Source: Sediminibacter sp. Hel_I_10
Lineage (GTDB): Bacteria > Bacteroidota > Bacteroidia > Flavobacteriales > Flavobacteriaceae
NCBI RefSeq assembly: GCF_000688335.1
Contig: NZ_JHZX01000001.1
Coordinates: 868,001 to 932,000, forward strand
DNA: 64,000 nt
Direction: 5' to 3'
Shown here: piece after piece, positions 31,073-41,241 of the stretch
Layout of the letters: the number at the start of each line of letters is the position of its first letter
Numbering within the stretch: position 1 is the stretch's first letter
Made by a program: the position numbers and the translations under genes
Notes under the pieces: generated by a model
What the model was told of the DNA's origin: nothing
What the model saw: the letters and a program-made list of their open reading frames with translations, nothing else
Databases searched by the model: none

Positions 31073-33694
31073 TTACTGTATGGTCACTTTCGTCATTTTT
31101 AAATCTTTTGAATCTGAACTGTTTCCATAGAAAACTTCATAGTCGCCTGGCGAAACCCTCATGGCGACAGCATCTGCATCATAAAATTCAAAGGAAGATG
31201 CCGGCAAATCGATAGTTATGGTTTCCGTTTTTCCAGCTTTTACTTCAACACGTTTAAATCCTTTCAATGTTTTAAGTGGACCATCGACATCATTCACTTT
31301 ATGTACATACACTTGAAGGATTTCGGTGCCATCAACCTTACTCGTATTTTTTACTGGAATTTTCATTTGAACCGATTCATCAGTCTTGATAGTCGTTTTA
31401 TTCAAACTTGCAGTACCAATGTTGAATGAGGAATAATTCAATCCGAATCCAAAGGGAAACAAGGCATCCTCCATATAACGGTAGGTGCGGCCTTTCATGG
31501 AATAATCCTCAAAATCGCCCAAAGCATCCGAATTTTTGTAGAAGGTTACAGGAAGTTTTCCGGCAGGATTATAATCGCCAAAAAGTACATCTGCAACGGC
31601 TTGGCCACCAGATTCACCGCCATACCAAGCTTGAAGAATGGCATCACAGCTTTTTGTTTCATCCAATAAGGCAATCGCAGAACCAGAACAATTTACAAAC
31701 ACCACTTTTTTACCAGCATCTTTCAAGGCTTGTAAACATTTTTTCTGAACAGATGGCAATTCGATATTGGTACGGTCGCCACCTTTAAAACCTGGGTAAG
31801 AAACCGGCATTTCCTCGCCTTCCAATAAGGTTGAAAGTCCGCCGACAAAAACAACGGTGTCAATGCCTTCCAATTTTTTAATCAATCCACTAAAATCGAT
31901 GTCAAATTCTTTTCCAAAATCAAATTCCAAATTGGCTTGCCAGTCATTGGACTGTGCAAACAGAATCTCAATGTTATAGGTTTTGCCTGCTTCCACCTTA
32001 AAAGGAAGTCGTCCAGGGATGGTGCGCCAGTTGGTATATTTACTAATGGACTCGCCATTTACCAATAATTCAAACGCTCCAGTCGCTCCTGTTTTGAACA
32101 CTAATGTATCCGTTTCTTTCGCTACAAATTCGCCTTCATATTTAGCTGAAAAGTCCTCCAATTTTACGCCAGTTGCGAATTCATGGTTTCCAGCAGTTGT
32201 CAATTTTAAAGGATTTGTAATTTGGGTTGTGGCAATTACAGGTCCGGTTCTATCAGGGGTATTCCAATAGGTAGCTTTAAAGCCTTTTTTTCCGTCGAAA
32301 CTAATTTCAGGAAAATAACTAGTTGTCACTTTATCATCCACCAAATCACTGGCCTTGTCATAGAACACGCTTCCTTCGGAAACTTTAGATTTAATGCCAT
32401 CGAGAATAGTAATAGTTTGATTCGGGGTACCGTTGTAATTTCCCCAAAGCATTGGCTCGTTATCAGCGTTTGGACCAATGACTGCAATCTTGTTGATTGA
32501 TTTCTTTAAAGGAAGAATGTTATTTTTATTCTGGAGCAGCGTCATTGATTTTCTAGCCATTTCGAGCGCCAACTCCTGATGTTCCTTACTATTTAAGACC
32601 GATGCAGGAATTTGAGCCCAAGGCACAATGGCATCATCGTCCATTTCTCCCAAATCAAAACGACCAATTAAGACACGCTCCAAACTTTTATTGACGTCGG
32701 CTTCTTTTATTAAATCATTGGCAACCGCTTCAGGCAAGGTTTTGAAGGGATAGTTTTCCCAAACACATTCCACATCCGTTCCTGCCAAAACAGCTTTAGC
32801 AGCTGCATGTTCGGCATCAGAAGACACATTATGAGAGGTAAAGAAATCGGTAACGGCACCACAGTCTGACACCACCATATATTCATAACCCCATTCATCA
32901 CGCAGGATGCGTTGCAACAATCTTGTGTTACCACAACAGGGCTCATCATCCAATCGCTGATAGGCACACATCACTTGTCGCACATCAGCATCCTGAACCA
33001 AGGCTTTGAAGGCAGGTAAATAGGTTTCGTATAATTCGCGGGGATTGACATCATTCAAATTAAGTTCGTGTCTGCTCCATTCTGGACCAGAGTGCACCGC
33101 AAAATGTTTAGCACATGCTAATATTTTTCGATATTTGGAATCTGCAGGGCCTTGCAGTCCTTTCACAACAGAAACACCCATCAACGAAGTCAAATAAGGG
33201 TCTTCGCCATAGGTTTCTTGGCCACGACCCCAGCGCGGGTCGCGAAAAATGTTCACATTTGGGGTCCAAACGGATAGACTCAAAAACCGTTTATTTTCGT
33301 TTCCATCTGCAATCCATTGATTGTACTTGGCACGCCCTTCATCAGAAACCGCGTCAAAAACACGATACACCAAATCGTTATCAAAGGAAGCTGCCATGCC
33401 TATCGGTTCCGGAAACACAGTTACGTTATCATTATTTGCATACCCATGAAGTGCCTCACTCCACCAGTTGAATTTCTTTATTCCCAATCTTGGAATGGCA
33501 TCGGATTGGTCGCACATTAAGGTGGCTTTTTCTTCCAGCGTCAAGCGTGAAATCAAATCCTTAGCACGTTCTGCAGAACTCAATTCAGGATTTTGAAACG
33601 GTAATTCTTGTGCGCTTACTTGCAACATTCCAAATAAACAGATGCAAAGCATCCAAATCGTTTTTGTTTCCTGTTTTGTTCTGTTGAAATTCAT
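31073..33694 (-). CDS. GH3 beta-xylosidase with inserted PA14 domain
   Basis: An exo-enzyme releasing xylose (or glucose) from the non-reducing end of oligosaccharides, 873 residues. The signal peptide ends QVSAQE. The N-terminal barrel has the nucleophile Asp277 in YMVVSDCGAV, with the substrate-binding KHF..H motif at about 196-201. The second domain begins IAVIGPNADNE at about residue 405. A PA14 module (about 460-600; FKATYWNTPDRTGP to NLEFDFGKE) is inserted into that domain, and a fibronectin-III-like domain closes the protein (about 780-873). The xylan context, and the SDC motif instead of SDW, favour a beta-xylosidase. It precedes GH127 by 7 bp. Confidence 0.94.
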   Translation of the reverse strand: MNFNRTKQETKTIWMLCICLFGMLQVSAQELPFQNPELSSAERAKDLISRLTLEEKATLMCDQSDAIPRLGIKKFNWWSEALHGYANNDNVTVFPEPIGMAASFDNDLVYRVFDAVSDEGRAKYNQWIADGNENKRFLSLSVWTPNVNIFRDPRWGRGQETYGEDPYLTSLMGVSVVKGLQGPADSKYRKILACAKHFAVHSGPEWSRHELNLNDVNPRELYETYLPAFKALVQDADVRQVMCAYQRLDDEPCCGNTRLLQRILRDEWGYEYMVVSDCGAVTDFFTSHNVSSDAEHAAAKAVLAGTDVECVWENYPFKTLPEAVANDLIKEADVNKSLERVLIGRFDLGEMDDDAIVPWAQIPASVLNSKEHQELALEMARKSMTLLQNKNNILPLKKSINKIAVIGPNADNEPMLWGNYNGTPNQTITILDGIKSKVSEGSVFYDKASDLVDDKVTTSYFPEISFDGKKGFKATYWNTPDRTGPVIATTQITNPLKLTTAGNHEFATGVKLEDFSAKYEGEFVAKETDTLVFKTGATGAFELLVNGESISKYTNWRTIPGRLPFKVEAGKTYNIEILFAQSNDWQANLEFDFGKEFDIDFSGLIKKLEGIDTVVFVGGLSTLLEGEEMPVSYPGFKGGDRTNIELPSVQKKCLQALKDAGKKVVFVNCSGSAIALLDETKSCDAILQAWYGGESGGQAVADVLFGDYNPAGKLPVTFYKNSDALGDFEDYSMKGRTYRYMEDALFPFGFGLNYSSFNIGTASLNKTTIKTDESVQMKIPVKNTSKVDGTEILQVYVHKVNDVDGPLKTLKGFKRVEVKAGKTETITIDLPASSFEFYDADAVAMRVSPGDYEVFYGNSSDSKDLKMTKVTIQ

Positions 33695-33705
33695 ATGCTC
33701 TTTTA

Positions 33706-35277
33706 TTATTGTTTTGAAATCGTATCGCTAATATGGAAATAATCAAAATCGACATAGCCGTCTATATGTTTTGTGGCATAGTTGAACAGTCCAAATCGGT
33801 AGCCCATAAAATGTGGCAGCGTGTAAGGCATGTTGATGGATTCTCCAATAGGTTTCCAAGTTTTCCCATCGAGACTGTAGAAGAATTTCGCTTTGTCAGC
33901 TCTTTCGTTAAAATCGCATTCCGCTTTTAAGTAAATTTTGTTTTGATTTAAAGGAATACTTTGCATTTCTTTTGCTTCGCCTTTTGGCGCTGACATCATG
34001 ACTATTTTTTTCTGGCCGTTTTCAAACTTTACACCCACCAATCCGAATTCTTTCTGCAATAAACAAAGCCCAGCAAAATCGCCTTCCTTCATTTTTGAAA
34101 TATCCAAGAGTGTTGAACCTGTACTTTCTGGACCAATAGTGCGCTGGGTCAACGTATTTTTCGCTTGAACGAACCTGGAATCGATTCGTCCTGTTTTCAA
34201 TCGTAAATAACCTTCGCGTTCTCTGACCGACCAAAGTGAATTATCTGGATTATGGTTCCACTGCCAAACCAGAGGTAAATCCGCTTCTTTCTTCTTGCGT
34301 TTGAAATCATCTGAATGCACAATTCCCGGAATCAGACCTTTGCTTGCTGGTAAATCCAACTGTTGCGGTACTTTGCCATCGTTCCCTATAATCGGCCAGC
34401 CATCTTCCCATGTCACAGGCACCAAATAAGGAATGCGCCCGACCCCTCCATTATCTTTAAATAAATAGGAAAACCATCTGCCGTCCGGCGTATCTATAAG
34501 TCCACCTTGGGCAACTCCCAAGTCTTGCAGACCCACTTTACCTTCCCAAGGACCTGTAATATTATCAGCGCGATGAATAATCACGGTGCGCATGCCACCT
34601 TGTGGCCATGTAATATTGAACAAGTAGTATTTACCGTTGATTTTATAAAGTTGAGAACCTTCCGCACCCAACATAATATTGTCGCCGGCCGGTGCGCTTG
34701 CATTTTCAATAAGTACTTTTTGGGTATCTTCCTTAACGCCTGAAAGGTCGTCTTTCAATTCGATAATATTGAGTTTGCCAGCTCCCCAAACCATATAGGT
34801 TTTTCCATCGTCATCAAAAAATATGGAATGGTCATGGTATGAAGGTTGAAATTCTATGGTTGTCCATGGACCTTTTTCAAGATTTTCAGTCACATAAATG
34901 TGCGTTTTACCTGTGGTTGCAGAAAAGGTGCTCACATAAAATTTTTCATTATGGTAGCGCAGGCAACTCGCCCATGAGCCGCGACCATACATGTTCTTCC
35001 CATTATCTAAATCGAGTTCATCGGAATGTCCAAGCGTATCATACCCATAATTGATAAGTTCCCAATTCACTAAATCGTTCGACTTCATGATAGGCAAGCC
35101 AGGACTCATGTGCATCGTGGTGCTACTCATATAATAGGTGTCGCCAACTCGTAGCATCGATGCATCTGGCACATCGGCATAGATGATGGGGTTTTGAGCT
35201 TTTTTATCTTGCGCGCTTGAAGTAATGCCTATAAAAAAGCTTAAAATCAGTATGCACTTGAAAAGTACGTTCATCAA
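33706..35277 (-). CDS. GH43 beta-xylosidase-like enzyme with C-terminal beta-sandwich
   Basis: An exo-acting xylosidase/arabinofuranosidase, 523 residues, signal peptide ending TSSAQD. The propeller carries Asp38 in DVPDASML, Asp149 in YHDHSIFFDDDG and Glu206 in LGAEGSQLY. Residues about 320-523 are the concanavalin-like domain (PLVWQWNHNPDNSLW, YRFGLFNYA) that shapes the active site of GH43 beta-xylosidases. It differs from the other three GH43 proteins of the operon (YADVPDAS instead of YPDP or ADP), so it belongs to another subfamily. Spacing is 11 bp to GH3 downstream and 27 bp from GH127 upstream. Confidence 0.9.
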   Translation of the reverse strand: MMNVLFKCILILSFFIGITSSAQDKKAQNPIIYADVPDASMLRVGDTYYMSSTTMHMSPGLPIMKSNDLVNWELINYGYDTLGHSDELDLDNGKNMYGRGSWASCLRYHNEKFYVSTFSATTGKTHIYVTENLEKGPWTTIEFQPSYHDHSIFFDDDGKTYMVWGAGKLNIIELKDDLSGVKEDTQKVLIENASAPAGDNIMLGAEGSQLYKINGKYYLFNITWPQGGMRTVIIHRADNITGPWEGKVGLQDLGVAQGGLIDTPDGRWFSYLFKDNGGVGRIPYLVPVTWEDGWPIIGNDGKVPQQLDLPASKGLIPGIVHSDDFKRKKKEADLPLVWQWNHNPDNSLWSVREREGYLRLKTGRIDSRFVQAKNTLTQRTIGPESTGSTLLDISKMKEGDFAGLCLLQKEFGLVGVKFENGQKKIVMMSAPKGEAKEMQSIPLNQNKIYLKAECDFNERADKAKFFYSLDGKTWKPIGESINMPYTLPHFMGYRFGLFNYATKHIDGYVDFDYFHISDTISKQ

Positions 35278-35304
35278 TTTGTATTGTTTTGTATGCTCTA
35301 AAAA

Positions 35305-37620
35305 TTAGTCTTTCAAAATTCGTAATTCGTAAAATCTCGGTGTCGGTTTGTCATTTGTGGAGGACATTTTCACGTTGACAAGTTCGTTGTCGCTCAATTT
35401 TATTCGAATGGTTTTATTTTCTGATGAAATGATTTCTGCAGGTATCTCATTGATAGATATGTCAATGTTCTCTAATGTGATGTCGTCCAATGCTGAAATA
35501 TCCAAAAATTGGCCTTCACGGTTTTTGTTTGATAATTGGTAAGACATGTAACCGCGCGTGCTTCTCCAAAATCGGTCCTCATCATATCCAGAGTAACTTT
35601 TTTCCCCTTTGTATAAATGCCCCACTTCTGGCTGCTGCTCGCCGCAACTCACTTTGTCAACCGTTTTTGCTTCCAAAGCTGCGGCGTCTAATTCTTGCTG
35701 TTTTAAGATGGCCTGTTTCTCTTTATATTCACCGGCACTATAGGTTTGAAAGTACATCTGATAGCGTGCATCATGCACTTCAAAAAATGGTTGAAGCTCC
35801 AAAGAATCCAAACTATAATGAAGGTTTTCAAGCTCTTTTGCTTGAGATAAATAACTGTCTTTATCACCAACTAAGGCATAAGCTTCATCCAACGGAATGT
35901 ATTTTCCGTGAGTCGCATGCCCCATTCGACTATCGTCTGCAAATAATCCGTCTAAATCTTCGGTTGAGGTCTTGGCAGCCAAAACGATAGGACCGTCCAC
36001 AAACGCCACCCAATTGGAACCATCGGGTAAATTTTCTAGATGAGTCGAGGTTTTAAATCTGACGGTAATTTTATCGCCAGACTTCCATTTTCTTTCAATG
36101 CTTCTATACGTCGAAGGCTTGTCATTCATCTTTTGAACCTTTCCATTGACTAAAATTTCAAAATTTTCTGCCCATTCGGGTTGACGAATGTTTACAATGA
36201 ATTTCTGCTTATTTTTTAAATTTAAAATGATTTCTGATTGATTTTCATACGGAAATTTCGTGCTTTGGGTTAAAGAAATCCCTTTTTCTTCCCAGTTCAA
36301 AGTAGATGGAATAAACAGATTTACAAACACATCATTCTGGTTATGACTATAAATGAGTTCGCTGTATTTGGTGTGATTTTCTAAACCAGAACCCACGCAG
36401 CACCACATACTAGTCTCTGGTTGCGAATAGACGCGATAATGATTGGGACGGATGGGCGTGAAATATACAAATCCGCCTTTTTCGGGAAGCTGGCTCGACA
36501 GAATATGATTGTAAAGCGTGCGCTCGTAAAAATCTAAATAACTCACATCATTATGGTCTAGAAACAAGGCTTTGCTTAAGCGGACCATATTGTAGGAATT
36601 GCAGGTTTCTGGACCCTGATTGGACTTTACCATTCCGCTAAAATCATCCACCGGATTAAAATGTTCAGCAACACTGTTGCCACCAAAAGCAACACTGCGG
36701 GTTTGAGTCACATCTCTCCAGAAAAATTGGACAGCTTCAGCCAATTCCTTGTCATCAGTCAATTCTGCTACTTTTTCATAACCCAACACTTTTGGGATTT
36801 GGGTGTTGGCGTGTAAACCGGTTAGCTTATCTTCTTCATTCAATAAAGGTTCTAAAAAGGCTTTATGAGTTAGTTTTTCGGCGGTTTTTAAATATGTTTC
36901 ATTGTTTGTCATCATGTATAAATCCGCAAAAGATTCATTGATGCCGCCATGCTCCGTTTTTAAAATATTTTGAATTTGTGCTTCGGAAAGCGGTGCAATC
37001 AAATCCACGAACCAATCTCCTAATTTTATGACGATGGATTTCGCCTGTTCACTATCGGTAAAGCGGTAGGCATCTATCAGGCCCGCAAATAGTTTATGAA
37101 TATTATAAAGCGGCACCCAAGTGTTATTCAGTCCAAAACCACTGCCATCGATATCGCCTGTGTGAATACGCTCCCAGAAAACTTTCCCTTCCGGTATTCC
37201 TCCTACATAGCCATTGTCATTTGCGTTTTGGCATCGCTCCAATTCCGAAAGCATATAATCTAGGCGCGTTTTTAATTCCTCATTACCCGTGGACGCATAT
37301 AGCATGGCAAGCGCGGACAAATAATGCCCGGCAATATGGCCGTCCAAACCTATACTTTCCCAATTGCCATAACGCTCATCTTTAACTGGCAAACCAGCGT
37401 CAATTAAATAAGGCGCCAACAATCTGTCGGGCTCCAATTCCAAAATGTAGGTCATATCCACATCTTGGGCATTTTTGAACGGTCCATCCGTTAGTCTTAC
37501 GTCCTGTAAATCGAAGGACTGCATTTGCGAAAAACCAATTGAAGATATTAGGAATGCCAACACAAAACCCATTGATTTTGCGATTGTGAAAATTGAAGTA
37601 TGTATGTTTTGAATCTGCAT
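35305..37620 (-). CDS. GH127 (DUF1680) beta-L-arabinofuranosidase-like enzyme, second copy
   Basis: A second secreted GH127 enzyme, 771 residues, signal peptide ending SSIGFSQ. The active-site set is intact: Glu338 and Cys340 in GPETCNSYN and the Cys407-Cys408 pair in MWCCVGSGLENH. It shares domain order with the other GH127 (DVRLTDGPFKNAQDVD at the start, a C-terminal beta-rich region after about residue 650), but the two differ over most of their length, so they likely cut different linkages. It lies 16 bp downstream of the GH95 gene. Confidence 0.92.
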   Translation of the reverse strand: MQIQNIHTSIFTIAKSMGFVLAFLISSIGFSQMQSFDLQDVRLTDGPFKNAQDVDMTYILELEPDRLLAPYLIDAGLPVKDERYGNWESIGLDGHIAGHYLSALAMLYASTGNEELKTRLDYMLSELERCQNANDNGYVGGIPEGKVFWERIHTGDIDGSGFGLNNTWVPLYNIHKLFAGLIDAYRFTDSEQAKSIVIKLGDWFVDLIAPLSEAQIQNILKTEHGGINESFADLYMMTNNETYLKTAEKLTHKAFLEPLLNEEDKLTGLHANTQIPKVLGYEKVAELTDDKELAEAVQFFWRDVTQTRSVAFGGNSVAEHFNPVDDFSGMVKSNQGPETCNSYNMVRLSKALFLDHNDVSYLDFYERTLYNHILSSQLPEKGGFVYFTPIRPNHYRVYSQPETSMWCCVGSGLENHTKYSELIYSHNQNDVFVNLFIPSTLNWEEKGISLTQSTKFPYENQSEIILNLKNKQKFIVNIRQPEWAENFEILVNGKVQKMNDKPSTYRSIERKWKSGDKITVRFKTSTHLENLPDGSNWVAFVDGPIVLAAKTSTEDLDGLFADDSRMGHATHGKYIPLDEAYALVGDKDSYLSQAKELENLHYSLDSLELQPFFEVHDARYQMYFQTYSAGEYKEKQAILKQQELDAAALEAKTVDKVSCGEQQPEVGHLYKGEKSYSGYDEDRFWRSTRGYMSYQLSNKNREGQFLDISALDDITLENIDISINEIPAEIISSENKTIRIKLSDNELVNVKMSSTNDKPTPRFYELRILKD

Positions 37621-37636
37621 TTGTTTATTGTTATAT

Positions 37637-40102
37637 CTATGATTTTATAATGAATTGGTACGAATTTCCTTTTTCAGTTGGGATATCATACAAAAACGTT
37701 TCTTTTAATTGTAAAGGTCGAATCGTGGATGCTTCCGAAATGATTGGTTCTTTAATTTTTGGCACTACAAAAAATGAATTCGGATTTTCGTCTGAAGCTT
37801 TATTTAATTTATTTCCGGACTCGAACTTCATTTCATTTGGAATTCGCAACCGCAGATTTCCACCAAGATTGGAAGTGATTTTTACTGAAACCAATTCGCC
37901 ATTTTTCCAAATCATGTCTTCGATTGTAAATCCGCCTCTTGTTTTTAAACCAGAAACCATACCATCTTTCAAATTATCTGGAAGCGCAGGAATTAAATGA
38001 ATGGCACCATCGGAGCTTTGCATCAGCATTTCGGTTATTCCAGAGGTACAACCAAAATTCCCATCAATTTGAAATGGCGGATGTGCATCAAATAGATTGT
38101 TATACGTTCCGCCGCCACTTTCGATAGTGCCGACTGGCGATAATTGATTTTGAATCAGTTGATAAGCTTTGTTACCATCTTGCATTTTCGCCCACCAATT
38201 CACTTTCCATCCCATACTCCAACCCGTGGAGATATCGCCTCTTTGTAACAATGTGTTTTTTGCTGCGGCAAAAAGTTTTGGATTTTTGTAGGGCGAAATT
38301 TGATTCGATGGAAACAATCCGTACAAATGCGAAATATGTCGGTGCTTATCCTCTGGGCTATCCACATCGTCTAGCCATTCCTGAAGTTGATTATGTTTAC
38401 CAATCTGCATCGGCGGCAATCGTTGCCTTAAACCTTCCAGTTTTGCAATGAAATCTTTGTCCTTGTTAAGCACTTTGGCAGCTTCAATCGTAGCGCTAAA
38501 CACATCGAACACCAGCTGATTGTCCATGGTAGAACCCGCAGTAATGGAGGCGCCTGGATGTTCTTTGGGTGCGTTTTCAGGAGAATTACCTGGAGCGACC
38601 ACCAACCATTTATTTTTTGGATGTTCGACTAAAAAGTCTACATAAAATTCCGCTGCACCTTTCAGAGAAGGATAAGCGGATTCTAGATAGGTTTTATCGC
38701 CAGTGTATAGATAATGCTCCCATAAATGCTGGCTCAACCAAGCCCCGCCTCCGTTCCAGATGCCCCAAAAGGAACCATCGACAGGGCCCGTAATTCTCCA
38801 AATATCTGTATTGTGATGCGCCACCCAACCTTTTGCCCCATACATCACTTTTGCCGTTTCCTTACCAGTTTCGGAAAGTTCCATGACCATTTTTAAAAGC
38901 GGTTCATGCATTTCTGAAAGACTGGTCTTTTCTGCCGGCCAATAGTTCATCTCAGTATTGATATTGATGGTGTATTTACTATCCCAAGCTGGGTTCATAT
39001 TGCCATTCCAAATGCCTTGCAGATTGGCGGGCTGTCCACCAGGTTGGGATGAAGAGATCAGTAAATAGCGTCCGTATTGGTAATAAAGAGTCAAAAACGA
39101 AGGGTCTGAAACATCCTTAAAGTTCTTAAGTCGTTCATCCGTTGGAAATTTGCTCGCTTCGGTAGAACCTAAATCAAGTTGCACTCGGTAAAAGTATTTT
39201 TGATAGGCAGAGATGTGTTCAGATTTAAGTGTTTCAAAATCCTTGTTGAAGGCTTTGTCCAAATACTCTTTTGCACGCATCTCTTCGTCGCCACTCAAGT
39301 CATTGTAATTGTTGAAGTTGGAGGCAATGGAAACAAATATTATAACAGAATTGGCTTTTTCAATAGCAACCGAGTTGTCCTTTTGTTTTAGGCTTCCGCC
39401 ATCTATTTTTATTTTGGCAAGAGCGTTAAATTCGACCTTCCCTTCAACGCCTTCATGGTCACTAGTCGTTCCCCAAAGTGAAAGTTCATTATCTCCATTA
39501 ACTTTAATCTCTTGTTTATTATGCTGGCTAGTAAATACCGTCGAAAATGATATCTTGTTTGGAGTATCCGCTGAAAGCCTTATAGCCATTACCCTATCAG
39601 CAAAGGATGTGAACGCTTCGCGGGTATAGGTGACGCCATCAAGCTTATAGCTCGTTTTGGTAATAGCTTTTTCAATATCTAGTTCTCGGTAATAATCAGA
39701 ATAGTCAGTATGACCATTAAACGTCAATTCCAAACTCCCAACGGGTTGAAACTTTTGGCCGTGAGACTTTTTTGTGATTATTTTTTCATTGGCTAAATTT
39801 TCAGCCGCTTGGTATTGGCCGTCAAAAATCAGCTGTCTCACTTCTGGCATAGCTGCCAAAGCATTAGGATTGTCATTCCGATTTGGGCTTCCGCTCCACA
39901 CTGTATGCTCATTCAATTGAAAGATTTCCTTTTCAACATTACCATAGACCATGGCTGCCTGAAATCCATTCCCAATGGGGAGGGCATTTTCCCAAACCGT
40001 TCCAGAAGGCTTATTGTACCACAGTTTTAATTCCTTGCTATCTTGGCAGAAAGCCTGAATAACGGAAATTAAACAAATAAAAACACATGCGAATTTAGCC
40101 AT
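37637..40102 (-). CDS. GH95 alpha-L-fucosidase/alpha-L-galactosidase-like enzyme
   Basis: The first gene of the long minus-strand run. GH95 enzymes release terminal alpha-L-fucose or alpha-L-galactose; the latter decorates some complex cereal xylans and would suit this locus, but the choice is an inference. Family motifs are NKPSGTVWENALPIGNG near the N-terminus, INTEMNYWPAE at about residue 350 with the catalytic-loop Asn, APGNSPENA, and QIDGNFGCTSGITEML with the conserved Asp. The preferred start is the ATG that encodes MAKFACVF, about 10 codons inside the longest frame (which opens with TTG at 40132). The signal peptide ends IQAFCQD; the residues before this Cys do not form a good lipobox. 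An operator-promoter lies about 250 bp upstream. Confidence 0.9.
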   Translation of the reverse strand: MAKFACVFICLISVIQAFCQDSKELKLWYNKPSGTVWENALPIGNGFQAAMVYGNVEKEIFQLNEHTVWSGSPNRNDNPNALAAMPEVRQLIFDGQYQAAENLANEKIITKKSHGQKFQPVGSLELTFNGHTDYSDYYRELDIEKAITKTSYKLDGVTYTREAFTSFADRVMAIRLSADTPNKISFSTVFTSQHNKQEIKVNGDNELSLWGTTSDHEGVEGKVEFNALAKIKIDGGSLKQKDNSVAIEKANSVIIFVSIASNFNNYNDLSGDEEMRAKEYLDKAFNKDFETLKSEHISAYQKYFYRVQLDLGSTEASKFPTDERLKNFKDVSDPSFLTLYYQYGRYLLISSSQPGGQPANLQGIWNGNMNPAWDSKYTININTEMNYWPAEKTSLSEMHEPLLKMVMELSETGKETAKVMYGAKGWVAHHNTDIWRITGPVDGSFWGIWNGGGAWLSQHLWEHYLYTGDKTYLESAYPSLKGAAEFYVDFLVEHPKNKWLVVAPGNSPENAPKEHPGASITAGSTMDNQLVFDVFSATIEAAKVLNKDKDFIAKLEGLRQRLPPMQIGKHNQLQEWLDDVDSPEDKHRHISHLYGLFPSNQISPYKNPKLFAAAKNTLLQRGDISTGWSMGWKVNWWAKMQDGNKAYQLIQNQLSPVGTIESGGGTYNNLFDAHPPFQIDGNFGCTSGITEMLMQSSDGAIHLIPALPDNLKDGMVSGLKTRGGFTIEDMIWKNGELVSVKITSNLGGNLRLRIPNEMKFESGNKLNKASDENPNSFFVVPKIKEPIISEASTIRPLQLKETFLYDIPTEKGNSYQFIIKS

Positions 40103-40347
40103 TGATACGTATACTCTATTTAATAATAACAATCAATAAAAATAAGTGTAATTAGAACACTTTTAAGATAAGTTATAATTTCACTTCAAAATCTGAAACC
40201 GACTCAAATTACATTGAAAACGTAATGAAAATCAAGTTAGAGATAAAACAACTATCCTGATCATTTAAAGATTGTATACAAACGCGTTATTACGACTAAA
40301 AAAGGTGTATTGACATTTAATCATAATAACTATGAAAAGCACAAAAA

Positions 40348-40385
40348 CAAATGTAATAAATACACTTAATATAAGCAATCGGTTG
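40348..40385 (-). promoter_or_regulatory. PUL operator overlapping the promoter of the ten-gene exo-enzyme run
   Basis: CAATCGGTTG lies at 40376-40385. Read on the minus strand, the TTG at 40378-40376 is followed after exactly 20 bases by TACATTTG (40355-40348), a perfect match to the Bacteroidota -7 consensus TAnnTTTG. Geometry is identical to the site at 4988. Transcription should start near 40341, giving a leader of about 240 bases before the GH95 start. A repressor bound here would cover the -33 element. Confidence 0.75.
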
Positions 40386-40427
40386 TCTTAAATAAATTTC
40401 CTTTGTACTCAATACTTGAAAATTTTA

Positions 40428-40447
40428 GTGAAGTGAAGTGAAGTGAA
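40428..40447 (+). repeat. Four tandem copies of GTGAA
   Basis: A pentanucleotide repeat, four perfect units, lying upstream of the GH95 promoter in non-coding DNA. No function is apparent. Confidence 0.8.
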
Positions 40448-40931
40448 GTTTCGGCTAATAGCTATGCACTCTTATTGATCAATTAGGACAAAATCTCATG
40501 AAGATCTTACATTTTGATTTTAAGTAGAATATTTCCTTTTTGTGGTTTTTAAGCTTGGATAAGATGAGTATGAACAGGAATGAAATATAATCGTAGAAGC
40601 ACTTACAGGACACTTCTTGAAAGTGATCTATAATTACAAAAAGCATATAGAGTATTATCTAGGATCCGCTGTGCTCAACGGATGTCGTGTTTGATTTGAA
40701 TGATCTTATTCGTCAAGAGAGTTGACGAGGAACAAATCACTACCTTTTAGAAGGTCTTGTATAGACACTCTTAAAACGATTCAGCATTAAATATAGAAAC
40801 TAGATGTCTTTTCTGGAGTAAAAATGTCTTTAGTACAAGCATGAAGGCTCTAAAAAAGACTAGCCTAAGATTTCACAAAAGCTAAGAAGCTATGGATAAA
40901 CAAGCCTCAAGCGAAGTCATTTAAAAAATTG
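40448..40931. other. Non-coding stretch between the PUL and the tRNA cluster
   Basis: I see no credible open frame, RNA gene, insertion sequence or inverted repeat in these 480 bases. It forms the junction between the accessory PUL and the core genes. Confidence 0.5.
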
Positions 40932-41006
40932 TCGGGATGACAGGATTTGAACCTGCGACCACACGGCCCCCAGCCGTGTACGCTAACCGGACTGCGCCAC
41001 ATCCCG
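40932..41006 (-). tRNA. tRNA-Pro (anticodon GGG)
   Basis: The minus strand folds into a complete cloverleaf: acceptor CGGGATG pairing with CATCCCG, anticodon stem CACGG/CCGTG around loop CTGGGGG (anticodon GGG), and a T arm with GGTTCAAATCC. CCA is not encoded. Its 3' end faces the PUL. Confidence 0.95.
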
Positions 41007-41033
41007 TATTATTTTCTAATTAAAAGTAACAAA

Positions 41034-41056
41034 AAAGCCACTAAAAAAGTGGCTTT
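41034..41056 (-). terminator. Rho-independent terminator between the two tRNA-Pro genes
   Basis: AAAGCCACT (41034-41042) pairs with AGTGGCTTT (41048-41056); on the minus strand the stem is followed by six T. It would end a transcript coming from tRNA-Pro(UGG). Confidence 0.75.
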
Positions 41057-41131
41057 ATCTTTAGCATTCTTATCAAGAAGAATTTGCTATTTTTTCGATC
41101 ATTATAACACCGTTATAACCACCTAATTGTG

Positions 41132-41206
41132 TCGGGGTGGCAGGATTCGAACCTGCGACCTCCGCGTCCCAAACGCGGCGCGATAACCGGGCTACGCTAC
41201 ACCCCG
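41132..41206 (-). tRNA. tRNA-Pro (anticodon TGG)
   Basis: Cloverleaf on the minus strand with acceptor CGGGGTG/CACCCCG, anticodon stem CCGCG/CGCGG around loop TTTGGGA (anticodon TGG), and T arm GGTTCGAATCC. Confidence 0.95.
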
Positions 41207-41241
41207 AATTGGTTATCTTTATTTAAAAAATGAGAACTTTG

